Of a stretch of 64,000 nucleotides of DNA, positions 17,911-27,384 are shown piece by piece. Positions within the stretch are counted from its first letter, which is position 1, and every line of letters begins with the position of its first letter. The notes below the pieces were generated by a model. That model had not been told where the DNA came from. It saw only the letters and a list, made by a program, of their open reading frames with translations, and did no database searches. Source of the stretch: Bacteroidales bacterium (GTDB lineage Bacteria; Bacteroidota; Bacteroidia; Bacteroidales; Bacteroidaceae); NCBI GenBank assembly GCA_004555425.1, contig SFID01000001.1, positions 16,695 to 80,694 of the forward strand, given 5' to 3'. A program made the translations under genes and the position numbers.

Positions 17911-19659
17911 ATGCGAAACGCATTCCTCAGCCTCCTCCTTTTCCTCGTACTTCTGACCGCCTGCGTCACCAGGCAGCCAGCACAGACCAGTGTGGCCGCG
18001 CCGCAGTTGCCCGACAGCGTGCAGCAGGTGTACAACCGCCTCTTCCTCGAGGGCGTGTGTCAGATGCAGAGCACTCACTACGATGCTGCCTACGACCTCT
18101 TCAAGGAAGCCATCCGCCTCAACCCGCAAGCCTCCGAAGCCTATTTCGAACTGGGCCTGATGCTCATGCAATCTGATAAAAAAACAGGCGAAAGTGGTTT
18201 GCCGCTCCTGGAGCGCGCCGTGCAACTGGCTCCCGACAACGAGGACTATCTCCTCATGCTCATCCGTGCCTATCTCGGGGCGGATGAAATGGCGAAGATG
18301 GAGCCCCTGTGCCAACGCCTGCTCGCCAAACGTTATTCCGAACCCACCTGCGAGATGCTCTACTACTCGTTCATTAAGCAGGAAAAATTCGAGGAGGCCA
18401 TACGTGTGATTGACCGCATGGAGCAACACGAGGGCGAAGCCACCGACGAGAGTGTGGCGCGCCGCTTCTATGCCCTCAGCAAGATGGCCGATACCTGCAA
18501 GGTCTTCCAAATGGCCGAGGATTACTACCAGCGCGACACGATGAGCGTGGCAACTCTCCATTCCTACAATTTCCTCGCGCTGAGCCAGCAGAGCCATCTG
18601 CCCATTGTGGCCAACCATCTGCGGAATGCCATTCGCCGTTTGCCCGACAATGTTGAACTGCGGATGGCCCTCTTCTACAATACGCAATGCCAGCCCAGTT
18701 GCCGCGAAGAAAACCATACCCTCCTGCGCAATCTCCTCTGCAGCAACGACCTGACGGCCGAACAGAAAATGGAAATGGCCCAGACCAGCCTCATGCCCGT
18801 GGGCAATGTGCCTGCCGATACTGCCTACACTATGCAGGTCCTTGAGGAAGCACTCCGGCAACCGCAAACGGAGACCACGCTCTGGGCCTTGTATGGTCAA
18901 CTGCTCTCTCAGCAGGGAGCGTCCGCCGAAGCCATATTCTCTGTTTACGAGGAAATGCTCAAGATAGCCCCCGAAGATTTGGATGCACGCCTCGGTTATC
19001 TGCGCACATTATTGATGAACGAAAATTTTGAACGGGCCTCCACGTTGTGCGAAGAGGGTTGTCGCTACCATCCCGACCAAATCGTGTTCGCCTTCTACGG
19101 TGCCCTGTCGCTCATGCAGTTGGGGGACGATGATGCAGCCGCCAATATGTTGGAGAGTTCCCTTTCCCAACTCACCGATATGGGCAATACGCCCGTGATA
19201 GCCGATTGCTATCAGACGTTGGGCGACCTCCGCTACAAGCAGGGGCGCAAGGAGGAAGCCTTTGCGGCCTACGACAGTTGCCTGGTGTATGATGCCGAGA
19301 ACGCCCTCTGCCTCAACAACTACGCCTACTACCTCTCGCTCGAGAAGCGCGACCTAGACCGAGCCGCCGAAATGGGTAGCCAGGCCGTCCTCCTCAATCC
19401 CAAAGAAGCTTCCTGCCTCGATACCTATGCCTGGATTCTCTACCTGAAGCAGCAATACGCCCAAGCGGCCATCTACATCCAGCAGGCACTGGACATCTTG
19501 GACGACGACGGCAACCAATTCGTCATCTACGACCATGCAGGCGACATCTTCTGGCGCTGCAACCGCAAGGACGATGCCCGAACCTGCTGGCGCAAGGCCC
19601 TGGAACAAACGCACGATGCCGAGGAAGAGCGCGCGGTGCAGCTGAAACTAGGTCGCTAG
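17911..19659 (+). CDS. TPR-repeat lipoprotein
   Basis: The 582-aa protein has a lipoprotein signal (MRNAFLSLLLFLVLLTAC) when started at 17911. An ATG immediately after the dut stop would add 24 residues in front of the signal and is rejected. Multiple tetratricopeptide repeats follow (AYDLFKEAIRLNPQASEAYF; LGDLRYKQGRKEEAFAAYDS; AQAAIYIQQALDIL), implying a scaffold role in the periplasm. The last residues LKLGR and the TAG stop are encoded within an R1 stem-loop repeat. Confidence 0.88.
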   Translation: MRNAFLSLLLFLVLLTACVTRQPAQTSVAAPQLPDSVQQVYNRLFLEGVCQMQSTHYDAAYDLFKEAIRLNPQASEAYFELGLMLMQSDKKTGESGLPLLERAVQLAPDNEDYLLMLIRAYLGADEMAKMEPLCQRLLAKRYSEPTCEMLYYSFIKQEKFEEAIRVIDRMEQHEGEATDESVARRFYALSKMADTCKVFQMAEDYYQRDTMSVATLHSYNFLALSQQSHLPIVANHLRNAIRRLPDNVELRMALFYNTQCQPSCREENHTLLRNLLCSNDLTAEQKMEMAQTSLMPVGNVPADTAYTMQVLEEALRQPQTETTLWALYGQLLSQQGASAEAIFSVYEEMLKIAPEDLDARLGYLRTLLMNENFERASTLCEEGCRYHPDQIVFAFYGALSLMQLGDDDAAANMLESSLSQLTDMGNTPVIADCYQTLGDLRYKQGRKEEAFAAYDSCLVYDAENALCLNNYAYYLSLEKRDLDRAAEMGSQAVLLNPKEASCLDTYAWILYLKQQYAQAAIYIQQALDILDDDGNQFVIYDHAGDIFWRCNRKDDARTCWRKALEQTHDAEEERAVQLKLGR

Positions 19660-19806
19660 CGACCTAGTTTCAACGGAAGCCGCAGGCTTCCTTAGTTTCA
19701 GACGGGGACTGCGTCCCCTAGTTTCAGCGGAAGCCTGCGGCTTCCTAGTTTCAGGGAATCCCTTCGGGCTTCCTGTTTCAACGCAGCCTTTGGCTGCTGG
19801 CTCGAT
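19648..19806. repeat. Stem-loop array with TAGTTTCA spacers (family R1)
   Basis: Six short palindromes (for example GGTCGCTAGCGACC, GGAAGCCGCAGGCTTCC, GGGGACTGCGTCCCC) are separated by CTAGTTTCA-type spacers, mostly in reverse orientation to the array at 3404. The first unit overlaps the TPR gene stop. Confidence 0.8.
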
Positions 19807-19811
19807 AGACT

Positions 19812-19989
19812 TTTAGTTAGGAGTTAGGAGTTAGGAGTTGCCTTTCAATGAGGATGAACTCTTAATATTCTCTTCCAATTCCTCATTTCTAACTCCTCAT
19901 TCCCAATTTCTCATTCCTCATTCCTCATTCCTCATTCCTAATTCCTAATTGAATAAGACTCCTAACTCCTAACTCCTAACTCCTAACTA
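19812..19989. repeat. TTAGGAG ... CTCCTAA inverted array (family R2)
   Basis: Three TTAGGAG units at the left face four ACTCCTA units at the right, with degenerate CATTCCT units between. The right edge ends in AACAAATG, the start of the DUF4292 gene. Confidence 0.75.
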
Positions 19990-19993
19990 ACAA

Positions 19994-20863
19994 ATGTTCC
20001 GTCAATTACTAATTCCCCTCTTGCTGTTAACCCTCAGCGCGTGCCGTTCCACTCGCTCGGTGACATCAGATACGCCCACTCCAATCACCGCCTCCAAAGG
20101 CACGACCGTGGCCGCCGAACAAGCGGCAGCCTACAAGGCACGTGTGCTCAGTGCGGCCCAACGCACGGGCTGCCTGACGGCCAAGGTGAGATTCCAACTG
20201 ACGGGCAATGCTGTCGGTTCGATGACCGACATAACCGTGAGCGGCACGCTGCGCATGAAGCGCGACGACGTGGTGCAACTCTCCCTGCGCGCTCTGGGCA
20301 TAGAGGTGGGGCGCTTGGAGTTTTCGCCGCAGGACGTGCTTCTCATCGACCGCATGGGCAAGCGCTATGTGCGGGCAAAATACGGCGATGTGGCCTTCCT
20401 GCGACAGGCGGGACTTGACTTCCACGCCGTGCAAGCCCTCTTCTGGAACGAAATCTTCCTGCCCGGCACGCAGAATGCCGAGGCCGCACTGCCGCACTTT
20501 GACGTAGAGACGGCCAAGAACCAGACCCTCCTGCGCGCCGAGGGAGCAGGACGTTTGGCATACACCTTCCACACGCAGACTTCCAATGCCCGCGTGGCCC
20601 GTGTTGAGGTGCAGCCACAGCCAACGGGCAGTGCCGCACAGGGCTCCTTCGTATGGACCTACGACAAGTTTGGCCAAGTGGCAGGCAGCCTCTTCCCCGC
20701 ACAAATGGCCTGCTCCGTGACCCTCGGCAGCAAGCAGGCGGGTTTCAATCTCGCCCTCAGCCATTTCGACACCGAAGACGGATGGGACGCACATACCTCC
20801 GTCAGTAGCAAATATAAGGAACAGAATGCCAATGCCCTGTTCCGCCAAATCCTTGGAATGTAA
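19994..20863 (+). CDS. DUF4292 family lipoprotein
   Basis: The 289-aa protein has a lipoprotein signal (LLLLTLSAC, Cys16) followed by a beta-rich domain. RMKRDDVVQLSLRALGIEVG and LIDRMGKRYVRAKY are typical of DUF4292, a LolA/outer-membrane-lipoprotein-sorting-like fold in Bacteroidetes. Its stop abuts the ATG of the next gene (TAAATG), implying translational coupling with the EnvC-like protein. A role in envelope biogenesis is inferred. Confidence 0.85.
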   Translation: MFRQLLIPLLLLTLSACRSTRSVTSDTPTPITASKGTTVAAEQAAAYKARVLSAAQRTGCLTAKVRFQLTGNAVGSMTDITVSGTLRMKRDDVVQLSLRALGIEVGRLEFSPQDVLLIDRMGKRYVRAKYGDVAFLRQAGLDFHAVQALFWNEIFLPGTQNAEAALPHFDVETAKNQTLLRAEGAGRLAYTFHTQTSNARVARVEVQPQPTGSAAQGSFVWTYDKFGQVAGSLFPAQMACSVTLGSKQAGFNLALSHFDTEDGWDAHTSVSSKYKEQNANALFRQILGM

Positions 20864-22303
20864 ATGATTCTCTCCCTCCACTCCTCCGCCCTTCGTAGAT
20901 GGTCTGGCCGCATTGCCTTGCTGCTTGTCATCCTCTTGTTGTGTCCCTATGTGCCAGCCCAAAATAGCAAGAAGGTGAAGCAGATGCAGGCACAACGCAA
21001 CGCGCTCCAGAAGAAAATCAATGAAGGCGAGCAACTGCTGAAGGCCAATCGGCGCGATGTGAGGTCGCAGATGAACAACCTGGCCATCCTAGATGCTCAA
21101 ATCAACGACCACCAAAGCCTCATGAACGGCATCCAGACCGAGGCCGATTCGCTGCAAGGCAACATCGCCCAACTCAGTAACGACATCGCCGTGCTGCAAT
21201 CGCAGTTGGAAAGGTGCAAGGCCAACTACCGCCGCGCCCTCACCTACGTTTCGCAAAACCTGGCCAAGCAGAGCCGATGGTCTTTCGTTTTGATGGCAAA
21301 GGACTTCCGCACCATGTATCGCCGCCTCCGCTATATGGTGGAGTTCTCCAAAAACCAGAAAGCCCACGGCGCAATTATCGCCCAGAAGGAGCGACAACTG
21401 CGACAGAAACAGCAAGACCTGCATCAGGCAAAGAGCGTGAAGGACTCCTTGCTCGTGGAAGGCCGTGCCACACGCGCCGCCCTCGATTCGAAAAAACAAG
21501 AACGCCAAGCCGTGGTGGACAACCTCAACCAGCAACAGCAACAACTACAACAAAATATCGCCAAGCAGCGCAAAGAATATACAGCCCTCAATCAGCGCAT
21601 TGATAAACTCATCCAGGATGAAATGGCTGCCGCAGAGGCACGCCGCCGCGCAGAAGCACGCCGCCGCGAGGAAGCACGCCGCCGCGAAGCCCAAAAGAAT
21701 GCACGGGCAAACGCACAAAAGAACCAGAAAAGCAAAGCCGCGAACACACAAACAGCCTCCACAAACGGAAAGTCCAAAACCAATAAGCAGACACCCTCGG
21801 CTGCATCCAGAAATAAGGCAAACACGAATAACGAAGCCGCGAGAAAATCCGCCCCTGTCACTCCCGACTACACCGATGCGGATGCAAAACTCTCCAGCAA
21901 CTTTGCCGCCAACCGCGGTCGCCTGCCAGCACCCATCACTGGCGGTTTCAGCGTCACCAGTCGCTTCGGACAGTACAACGTACAGGGACTCTCGGGCGTG
22001 ACGCTTGACAACAAGGGCGTGAACCTCACAGGCCGCAGCGGCGCACAGGCGCGCAGCATCTTCAACGGCGAGGTCAGTGCCGTGGTCAACCTGGGCGGCG
22101 CGTTTACGATTATCGTGCGCCACGGCGACTACTATTCCGTCTATTCCAACCTTGCCAGCGTGGGTGTGCACCGCGGACAGCAGGTGAGCACCAGACAAAC
22201 CCTGGGAGCCGTGGCAGGCGATGGCAATGGCAATACGATGCTCCATTTCCAGTTGCGCCACAACACGCAGAAACTTAACCCGCTGAGTTGGTTCGCTCAC
22301 TAA
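20864..22303 (+). CDS. EnvC-like murein hydrolase activator (coiled coil plus degenerate LytM)
   Basis: The 479-aa protein has an N-terminal signal segment and a long coiled coil (about residues 25-245) very rich in Gln, Lys and Arg. A low-complexity Ala/Arg/Glu/Lys/Asn linker follows, then a C-terminal M23/LytM-like domain. The metal ligands look incomplete: no HxxxD equivalent is visible and the usual HxH region reads LHFQLRHN. It therefore probably activates a peptidoglycan amidase during cell separation, as EnvC does, rather than cutting itself. Confidence 0.85.
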   Translation: MILSLHSSALRRWSGRIALLLVILLLCPYVPAQNSKKVKQMQAQRNALQKKINEGEQLLKANRRDVRSQMNNLAILDAQINDHQSLMNGIQTEADSLQGNIAQLSNDIAVLQSQLERCKANYRRALTYVSQNLAKQSRWSFVLMAKDFRTMYRRLRYMVEFSKNQKAHGAIIAQKERQLRQKQQDLHQAKSVKDSLLVEGRATRAALDSKKQERQAVVDNLNQQQQQLQQNIAKQRKEYTALNQRIDKLIQDEMAAAEARRRAEARRREEARRREAQKNARANAQKNQKSKAANTQTASTNGKSKTNKQTPSAASRNKANTNNEAARKSAPVTPDYTDADAKLSSNFAANRGRLPAPITGGFSVTSRFGQYNVQGLSGVTLDNKGVNLTGRSGAQARSIFNGEVSAVVNLGGAFTIIVRHGDYYSVYSNLASVGVHRGQQVSTRQTLGAVAGDGNGNTMLHFQLRHNTQKLNPLSWFAH

Positions 22304-22352
22304 TCCTGGCTGCTTACCTTTCAAATTGTTATTTCTCAATCCCCAAAAAAAT

Positions 22353-23327
22353 ATGGAAACTTCCTATGTAAACGCCCCCATACCCGCGGGCATTGACTTG
22401 AAGTCGGAGATTCGCCGACTTTGCCAAGAGAAGAACGCCATCATTATGGCCCATTATTATACCGAAGGAGCCGTGCAGGACATCGCTGACTTCGTGGGCG
22501 ACAGTCTTGCCCTAGCGCAGCGCGCCGCCAAGACCGATGCCGACATCATCGTCATGTGTGGCGTGCACTTTATGGGCGAGACCAACAAAATACTCTGCCC
22601 GCAGAAGAAAGTGCTCATTCCCGACCTGAGTGCTACCTGCTCCTTGGCCGAAAGTTGTCCCGCCGATGCTTTCGCTGAATTTGTACATGCGCATCCCGAC
22701 CACAAGGTAATCAGTTACGTCAACACTTCCGCCGCCGTCAAGGCTGTCACCGATGTGGTTGTCACGTCCAGCAACGCGCGCCAGATAGTGGAAAGTTTTC
22801 CGCAGGACCAGCCGCTCATCTTTGGGCCCGACCGCAACCTCGGTTCCTACCTGAATGCCATCACGGGTCGCGAGATGCTCTTGTGGGATGGAGCCTGCCA
22901 TGTGCACGAACGCTTCTCCGTGGAGAAACTCGTGGCCCTCAAGCAGCAATATCCCGAGGCAAAGGTGCTCGTACATCCCGAGTGTCGCGGCGCCATCGTC
23001 AAGTTGGCCGATGTGGTGGGCTCCACCGCGCGCCTGTTGAACTATGCCGTCAGCAGCGAAAGCGACACCTTCCTCGTTGTGACCGAGAGCGGCATCCTCC
23101 ACGAGATGCAGCGACAAGCCCCGAACAAGCATTTCATTCCCGTGCCGCCCGACGATTCCACCTGTGCCTGCAACGAGTGCAACTTCATGCGCCTCATCAC
23201 CCTCGAGAAGGTGTACAACACGCTGCGCTACGAGCAGCCCGAGGTGCAGGTGCCCGCCGAAATCACCGAGGCCGCACTCCGTCCCATCCAGGCTATGCTG
23301 GAGATTTCCGAGCGGCTGGGCCTGTAG
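22353..23327 (+). CDS. nadA: Quinolinate synthase
   Basis: The 324-aa enzyme condenses iminoaspartate and dihydroxyacetone phosphate in de novo NAD synthesis. It has MAHYYTEGAVQDIADFVGDS at the N-terminus and the cysteines expected for the 4Fe-4S cluster (DLSATCSLAESC, HPECRG, CACNECNFM). The ATG at 22353 (METSYVNAP) is preferred to an upstream TTG. No nadB or nadC is adjacent. Confidence 0.96.
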   Translation: METSYVNAPIPAGIDLKSEIRRLCQEKNAIIMAHYYTEGAVQDIADFVGDSLALAQRAAKTDADIIVMCGVHFMGETNKILCPQKKVLIPDLSATCSLAESCPADAFAEFVHAHPDHKVISYVNTSAAVKAVTDVVVTSSNARQIVESFPQDQPLIFGPDRNLGSYLNAITGREMLLWDGACHVHERFSVEKLVALKQQYPEAKVLVHPECRGAIVKLADVVGSTARLLNYAVSSESDTFLVVTESGILHEMQRQAPNKHFIPVPPDDSTCACNECNFMRLITLEKVYNTLRYEQPEVQVPAEITEAALRPIQAMLEISERLGL

Positions 23328-23352
23328 TCTTCCACCCTTCAAATCAGATGTT

Positions 23353-24309
23353 ATGCGCCGTAGCCATATTATTATAGGAGGAGTAGTCCTGCTGCTGTCC
23401 GTTGCCCTGCTGAGCGCAGCGGCATATCTTCTTCACTATGCCCTCCAGCCCGAGCGCGAAGCCGTGGGCGATACGTGGGCGAGGCTTTATCGCGAATATC
23501 CCGACACGCGCCCGTGGCACGACAGCCTTGTGCACTGCCACGCCCTGCGCGATACGACCATCACGGCCAAGGACGGCACGCACCTGCACGCCTTCTATGT
23601 GCGCAATCCGCGCTCGCAGGGCCGCACTGCCGTTCTCGTGCATGGCTATACCGACAACGCGGTGCGCATGATGCACCTCGGAAGGATGTACGAACGCGAC
23701 CTGGGCTACAACATCCTCTTGCCCGACCTCCGCTATGCAGGTACGAGCGGCGGTACGCACATTCAGATGGGCTGGCTCGACCGCCTCGACGTGCAGCAAT
23801 GGGTAGCCCTGCTGCCTAGGCTCTTTCCCCTTGCAGATACCTCTTCTGGCGACAGCCTGCGCGTCGTGGTCCATGGCATTTCGATGGGCGCGGCCACCAC
23901 GATGATGCTCTCGGGCGAACCGCAACCGCCCTACGTTCGCGCCTTTGTGGAGGACTGTGGCTTTACGAGTGTGGAGGCGCAGTTTGAGAAGGAACTGAGC
24001 GAGCAGTTTCACCTACCCGCCTTCCCGCTGTTGCCTTTGGCTTCGTGGATGTGCGATGTGCGTTTCGGTTGGAACTTCACCGAGGCATCGGCCCTTGAGG
24101 CTGTGAAGCGTTGTCGCCGTCCGATGCTCTTCATCCACGGCACGGCCGACGACTATGTGCCCACCGAGATGGTGCATCCCCTCTACGCGGCCCATCCTGG
24201 TCCGAAGAAGTTGTGGCTTGCTCCCGAGGCTGCCCACGCCGAAGCCTACCACGACCATCCGCAAGCCTACCGAGACACCCTTTCCTGCTTCCTAAATACG
24301 TATCTCTAA
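23353..24309 (+). CDS. Membrane-anchored alpha/beta hydrolase
   Basis: The 318-aa protein starts with one hydrophobic segment (IIIGGVVLLLSVALLSAAAY), probably an uncleaved anchor. The hydrolase fold shows VLVHGYTDNA (oxyanion region), the nucleophile elbow HGISMGAATT, an acid in GTADDYVP and the histidine in APEAAHAEAY. It resembles YfhR/BEM46-type serine hydrolases, whose substrates are mostly unknown. It follows nadA by 25 bp. Confidence 0.88.
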   Translation: MRRSHIIIGGVVLLLSVALLSAAAYLLHYALQPEREAVGDTWARLYREYPDTRPWHDSLVHCHALRDTTITAKDGTHLHAFYVRNPRSQGRTAVLVHGYTDNAVRMMHLGRMYERDLGYNILLPDLRYAGTSGGTHIQMGWLDRLDVQQWVALLPRLFPLADTSSGDSLRVVVHGISMGAATTMMLSGEPQPPYVRAFVEDCGFTSVEAQFEKELSEQFHLPAFPLLPLASWMCDVRFGWNFTEASALEAVKRCRRPMLFIHGTADDYVPTEMVHPLYAAHPGPKKLWLAPEAAHAEAYHDHPQAYRDTLSCFLNTYL

Positions 24310-24377
24310 CTTGAAATCACCTCTCGTCTGCCCTTTCCAGTTGTAGAGAAGGACAGAGCAGAATCAATCTTTTACTT

Positions 24378-24986
24378 ATGATGGACATCCATTACATTAT
24401 TTCGCGTCTGGACTGGCAGCAGATGGTCAGCGCCTTTATCGTTCTCTTCGCCGTCATCGACGTGTTGGGCTCCACGCCTATCTTTATCAACCTCCAGGCG
24501 AACGGCCGCCCCGTCAGTGCGCCCAAGGCCACGCTTATTTCGGGCGGATTGCTTGTGGCGTTCTATTTTGCCGGCGATTTCCTTCTGCGCCTCTTCAACG
24601 TAGATATTGAATCCTTCGCCGTGGCAGGCTCGTTGGTCATCTTTATGATGGCCCTTGAGATGATACTCGACGTGGAAATCTTCAAGAACACGGGTCCCAT
24701 CAAAGAGGCCACTCTCGTGCCCGTTGTCTTCCCCCTGTTGGCGGGCCCTGGCTCGTTCACCACGTTGCTTTCCCTCCGTGCCGAATACGCCACGCCCAAC
24801 ATCATGATAGGTCTCTTCCTCAATCTCGTCTTCGTCTTTATTGTTCTGCTGGCCACCAAGCGCGTAGAGGAAATTATCTCAAAGGCCGCCATCTACCTAA
24901 TGCGTAAATTTTTCGGCATCATCCTCCTCGCCATCTCCGTCCGCCTCTTTACCTCCAATCTCCAGTCGCTCCTCGCCCATCTGTGA
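24378..24986 (+). CDS. MarC family integral membrane protein
   Basis: This 202-aa protein has about six transmembrane helices and family features ALFAVIDVLGSTPIF-like (FAVIDVLGSTPIFINLQ), FPLLAGPGSFTTLLSL and a C-terminal FFGIILLAISVRL. MarC proteins have no proven transport function despite the name. Confidence 0.9.
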   Translation: MMDIHYIISRLDWQQMVSAFIVLFAVIDVLGSTPIFINLQANGRPVSAPKATLISGGLLVAFYFAGDFLLRLFNVDIESFAVAGSLVIFMMALEMILDVEIFKNTGPIKEATLVPVVFPLLAGPGSFTTLLSLRAEYATPNIMIGLFLNLVFVFIVLLATKRVEEIISKAAIYLMRKFFGIILLAISVRLFTSNLQSLLAHL

Positions 24987-25037
24987 TGTGCAATTTCCGT
25001 TGATAGCGCTCTTACACGATATAGTCGTGCTACACAA

Positions 25038-25074
25038 AACAGGCAGGTCAACCCTAGCGGTTGGCCTGCCTGTT
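25038..25074 (-). terminator. Hairpin duplicated from the buk terminator
   Basis: A 16-bp stem (25038-25053/25059-25074, one G-T pair) with the same core as the buk terminator at 28159-28195. On the minus strand it is followed by TTTT. It now lies downstream of the inserted secreted-protein gene and could serve as its terminator and as that of marC. Confidence 0.7.
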
Positions 25075-25125
25075 TACTATTTGTGGGGATGTGTCTGGCG
25101 AAGGGGCGACGGGGGCACTAGGCCT

Positions 25126-25190
25126 ATTCCTTCATCGTGCGCTCGCCGCGCTGACGGGGTGGCCGCCCGTTGGCGAGGGCTTGCCCTTCT
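25126..25190 (-). pseudogene. Decayed duplicate of the 3' end of butyrate kinase
   Basis: On the minus strand GCAAGCCCTCGCC, AACGG, CGCGGCGAGCGC and ATGAAGGAATA occur in the same order and spacing as at the end of the intact buk gene (28228-28300). Only the last ~20 codons are recognisable, with an altered end. Confidence 0.7.
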
Positions 25191-25218
25191 CCTAGAGATA
25201 CATCGTGAATGTCTAGAC

Positions 25219-25386
25219 TTAGAATTCTGTGTCGCCCCAGATGGGGTGCGTTGTTTGCTCTTCTTGGTCTTTCTTGTTGGTCCAGAAGTCGTTTGTGGTT
25301 TTGGTTGTTTTTGCAGACATGCTGGTGAGCAGGCTCTCCATGACAATATCTACCACATAGTTGCGAGGTTGTATGTATTTTTTCAT
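25219..25386 (-). CDS. Small protein (55 aa) downstream of the secreted protein gene
   Basis: The frame starts MKKYIQPRNYVVDIVMESLL and ends HPIWGDTEF. An N-terminus of the form MKKYxxPxxxVVxxxMES is recurrent in short Prevotella/Bacteroidales proteins of unknown function. It lies 30 bp downstream of the secreted-protein gene on the same strand, so co-expression is likely. The rest is polar (Thr, Lys, Asn), without a membrane segment. I cannot assign a function; a secreted or precursor peptide is one possibility. Confidence 0.65.
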   Translation of the reverse strand: MKKYIQPRNYVVDIVMESLLTSMSAKTTKTTNDFWTNKKDQEEQTTHPIWGDTEF

Positions 25387-25416
25387 GGTTACTGATAGCG
25401 TTTGAGGATTGGAACT

Positions 25417-27237
25417 TTATTTGATGAAGCATTTCTTGCCGTTGATGATGTAGAGGCCCTTATTGGCTTTCATCACGCGGCGGCCGCTGAGGTCATAGAT
25501 TTCCTGCTTATTCGTGGTAGCGGAAATACTGTTGATGTCTGTCGTTGCGCCATCAAAGTTAAACGCCAGACCTTGCACGTTGCCACCTGCTAGGTAAATA
25601 TATGCCTTGTAGGCAGGAATCTGAGTTCCGTTCGGACGATAGAATCCTACTTTCGTCAGGTCACTCGCATCGCGGCCCAGCACGAGGTAGTTGCTCAGCG
25701 AGCCAGCGATATTTTGTCCTGTAGTCGTACCTGTCAGGTCGCCAAGCGCCAGTGTGCCAGCCTCATCCGAAATAGAGATTTCGGCCGTAGTGGCCCCTGT
25801 TTCGCTGATCAGAACCACACCTACATTTGCAGGAATGATTTTATCACCGGCCTCTGTCATTTCCAAACTGTTGTTATGGACAGTACCTGTATACACTTTG
25901 ACATTGTCGGAAGTAACTACCACGGGATAATCCACATAGAAGGAAGCGTAGGATGTGCCGTTAACTGTGTTGAGGGTGATGTTAGGTAGGCTAGCTTGGC
26001 TGACGGTGAATGTGCTACCATTGTCAGATCCTGTTGTCCAATATGCCATACGGAAATCAGTTCCACCATTTGCGCTGTTTTGCCAGCGACGATTTATCTT
26101 GTTGGCAGGAGTATTGTGTTGGCTTATTGCAAATCCGCCTGGTATCTCAGACTGATCTCCACCTACACCTTGTTCATAAACATCCCAAGTATCAGTGTAT
26201 CCAGATTGGAGTGCATCCGCGCTAACATACGGGAAGGTGTTTTGTCCCTCAGTGCCTGTCATTGTTGTGGAAGAAATCAAGCGGCCATTAGTAAGGGCGC
26301 GGTTGTAAATCTTAAATCCGTCAAAAGGATTTCCCACAAAAGCCCACTGGTCGTTCTTGGCATACGTGAAGGTGTTGTCTCCCTGTTCAAGTGTAATATA
26401 TTGGTTGGAGGGATTGTAGCGCACCACAGGAAGTTTACCATTAGATGCCTTTGCCAATGTCATGAGATACCATTTCGCATTTTCTACAGTTGATGAAAAA
26501 TTGAAAGGTCCATTCCAAGTCACGTTGATTTCCTTGGTTGTACCCTCATCTTCTGCACTGACAGTACCTTCGGGCTTTGTTCCCTGACAGAATGCGGGCC
26601 AGTCTATGTCGGGGAAATTTCTGCCTATTCCTGCGAGTACCTCTTTTGAACTTTCGACACCATTGACGTTGAACTGATAAGTAATTAGTACTGCAGGCTC
26701 CACATCTCCTATTTCAAATACAATCTTACAATCGGCACTTCCTGGTGCATTTTCGTGCGTCCATGTCCATAAACTAGTCTCATTATCATGCTTATTTAGT
26801 GTACAGGCTTTTGATGAAGCACTAGTGCATGGACCTATCTGGTAAAATGCATTGTTTCTACCAGATTCGTTGAACAATGTCCATGTGTTGTTGGTATTTG
26901 AATTGCCATAGGACACATTATCTACAGAATTTGATGTTGTGTTTGTCAAATAAATCAGGTTGTTGGTGTCTCCTTTTTTGTAAATTTTGAAGCCATCAGT
27001 TGTATTACCTGTAATAGCGAATTGATCTGCATTGCCCTTGGTAGTAGTCAATTTCACATCATTACCATCAATGTAAAAGTACTTGCTTTGATCTGAGATT
27101 TTGATGTAATAGTACTGCGTACCTGGATTAAACATCCCATCTGAAATGGTCGCGGGAGTAAAAGGCAAACTTTGAGCATTCATGATTCCTGCCAAAGCAA
27201 GCCATGCTAATAAAAGGATAGATGTAATTTTTCTCAT
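25417..27237 (-). CDS. Secreted beta-rich protein with C-terminal type IX-like sorting motif
   Basis: The 606-aa protein has a Sec signal peptide (LLLAWLALAGIMNAQ). Repeated lectin-like segments follow, such as YYYIKISDQSKYFYIDG and YITLEQGDNTFTYAKNDQWAF, then a C-terminal domain ending QEIYDLSGRRVMKANKGLYI before a basic tail. That end is the Prevotella-type sorting or anchoring motif for type IX secretion. No catalytic site is recognisable; carbohydrate or host-surface binding is a guess. The gene is less GC-rich than its neighbours and lies between two copies of the buk 3' end, suggesting insertion. Confidence 0.8.
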   Translation of the reverse strand: MRKITSILLLAWLALAGIMNAQSLPFTPATISDGMFNPGTQYYYIKISDQSKYFYIDGNDVKLTTTKGNADQFAITGNTTDGFKIYKKGDTNNLIYLTNTTSNSVDNVSYGNSNTNNTWTLFNESGRNNAFYQIGPCTSASSKACTLNKHDNETSLWTWTHENAPGSADCKIVFEIGDVEPAVLITYQFNVNGVESSKEVLAGIGRNFPDIDWPAFCQGTKPEGTVSAEDEGTTKEINVTWNGPFNFSSTVENAKWYLMTLAKASNGKLPVVRYNPSNQYITLEQGDNTFTYAKNDQWAFVGNPFDGFKIYNRALTNGRLISSTTMTGTEGQNTFPYVSADALQSGYTDTWDVYEQGVGGDQSEIPGGFAISQHNTPANKINRRWQNSANGGTDFRMAYWTTGSDNGSTFTVSQASLPNITLNTVNGTSYASFYVDYPVVVTSDNVKVYTGTVHNNSLEMTEAGDKIIPANVGVVLISETGATTAEISISDEAGTLALGDLTGTTTGQNIAGSLSNYLVLGRDASDLTKVGFYRPNGTQIPAYKAYIYLAGGNVQGLAFNFDGATTDINSISATTNKQEIYDLSGRRVMKANKGLYIINGKKCFIK

Positions 27238-27343
27238 AATAAAATGATTTTATAATTGATTGAGTATTTCAGTTCTGAGGTACACGTTGTTAAGGTTGTT
27301 TCCAATATTGTTTTGTGGAATGTGAAGAGAAATGGAATTTTTG

Positions 27344-27384
27344 CAAAACTATAGAAATTTGGGAATATGCTATTACCCCCCCCC
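27344..27384 (-). promoter_or_regulatory. Probable promoter with a C9 homopolymer at its upstream edge
   Basis: TAGTTTTG on the minus strand (27344-27351) matches the -7 box of the secreted-protein gene. A run of nine C residues (27376-27384) lies about 24 bp upstream of it, next to where the -33 box should be. Bases 27385-27622 hold no recognisable gene. Confidence 0.45.

Noticed and set aside
19812..19989. TTAGGAG arrays as telomere-like or origin iterons
   Set aside because: The same units occur in many ordinary gene spacers here, and no replication initiator or DnaA boxes accompany them.
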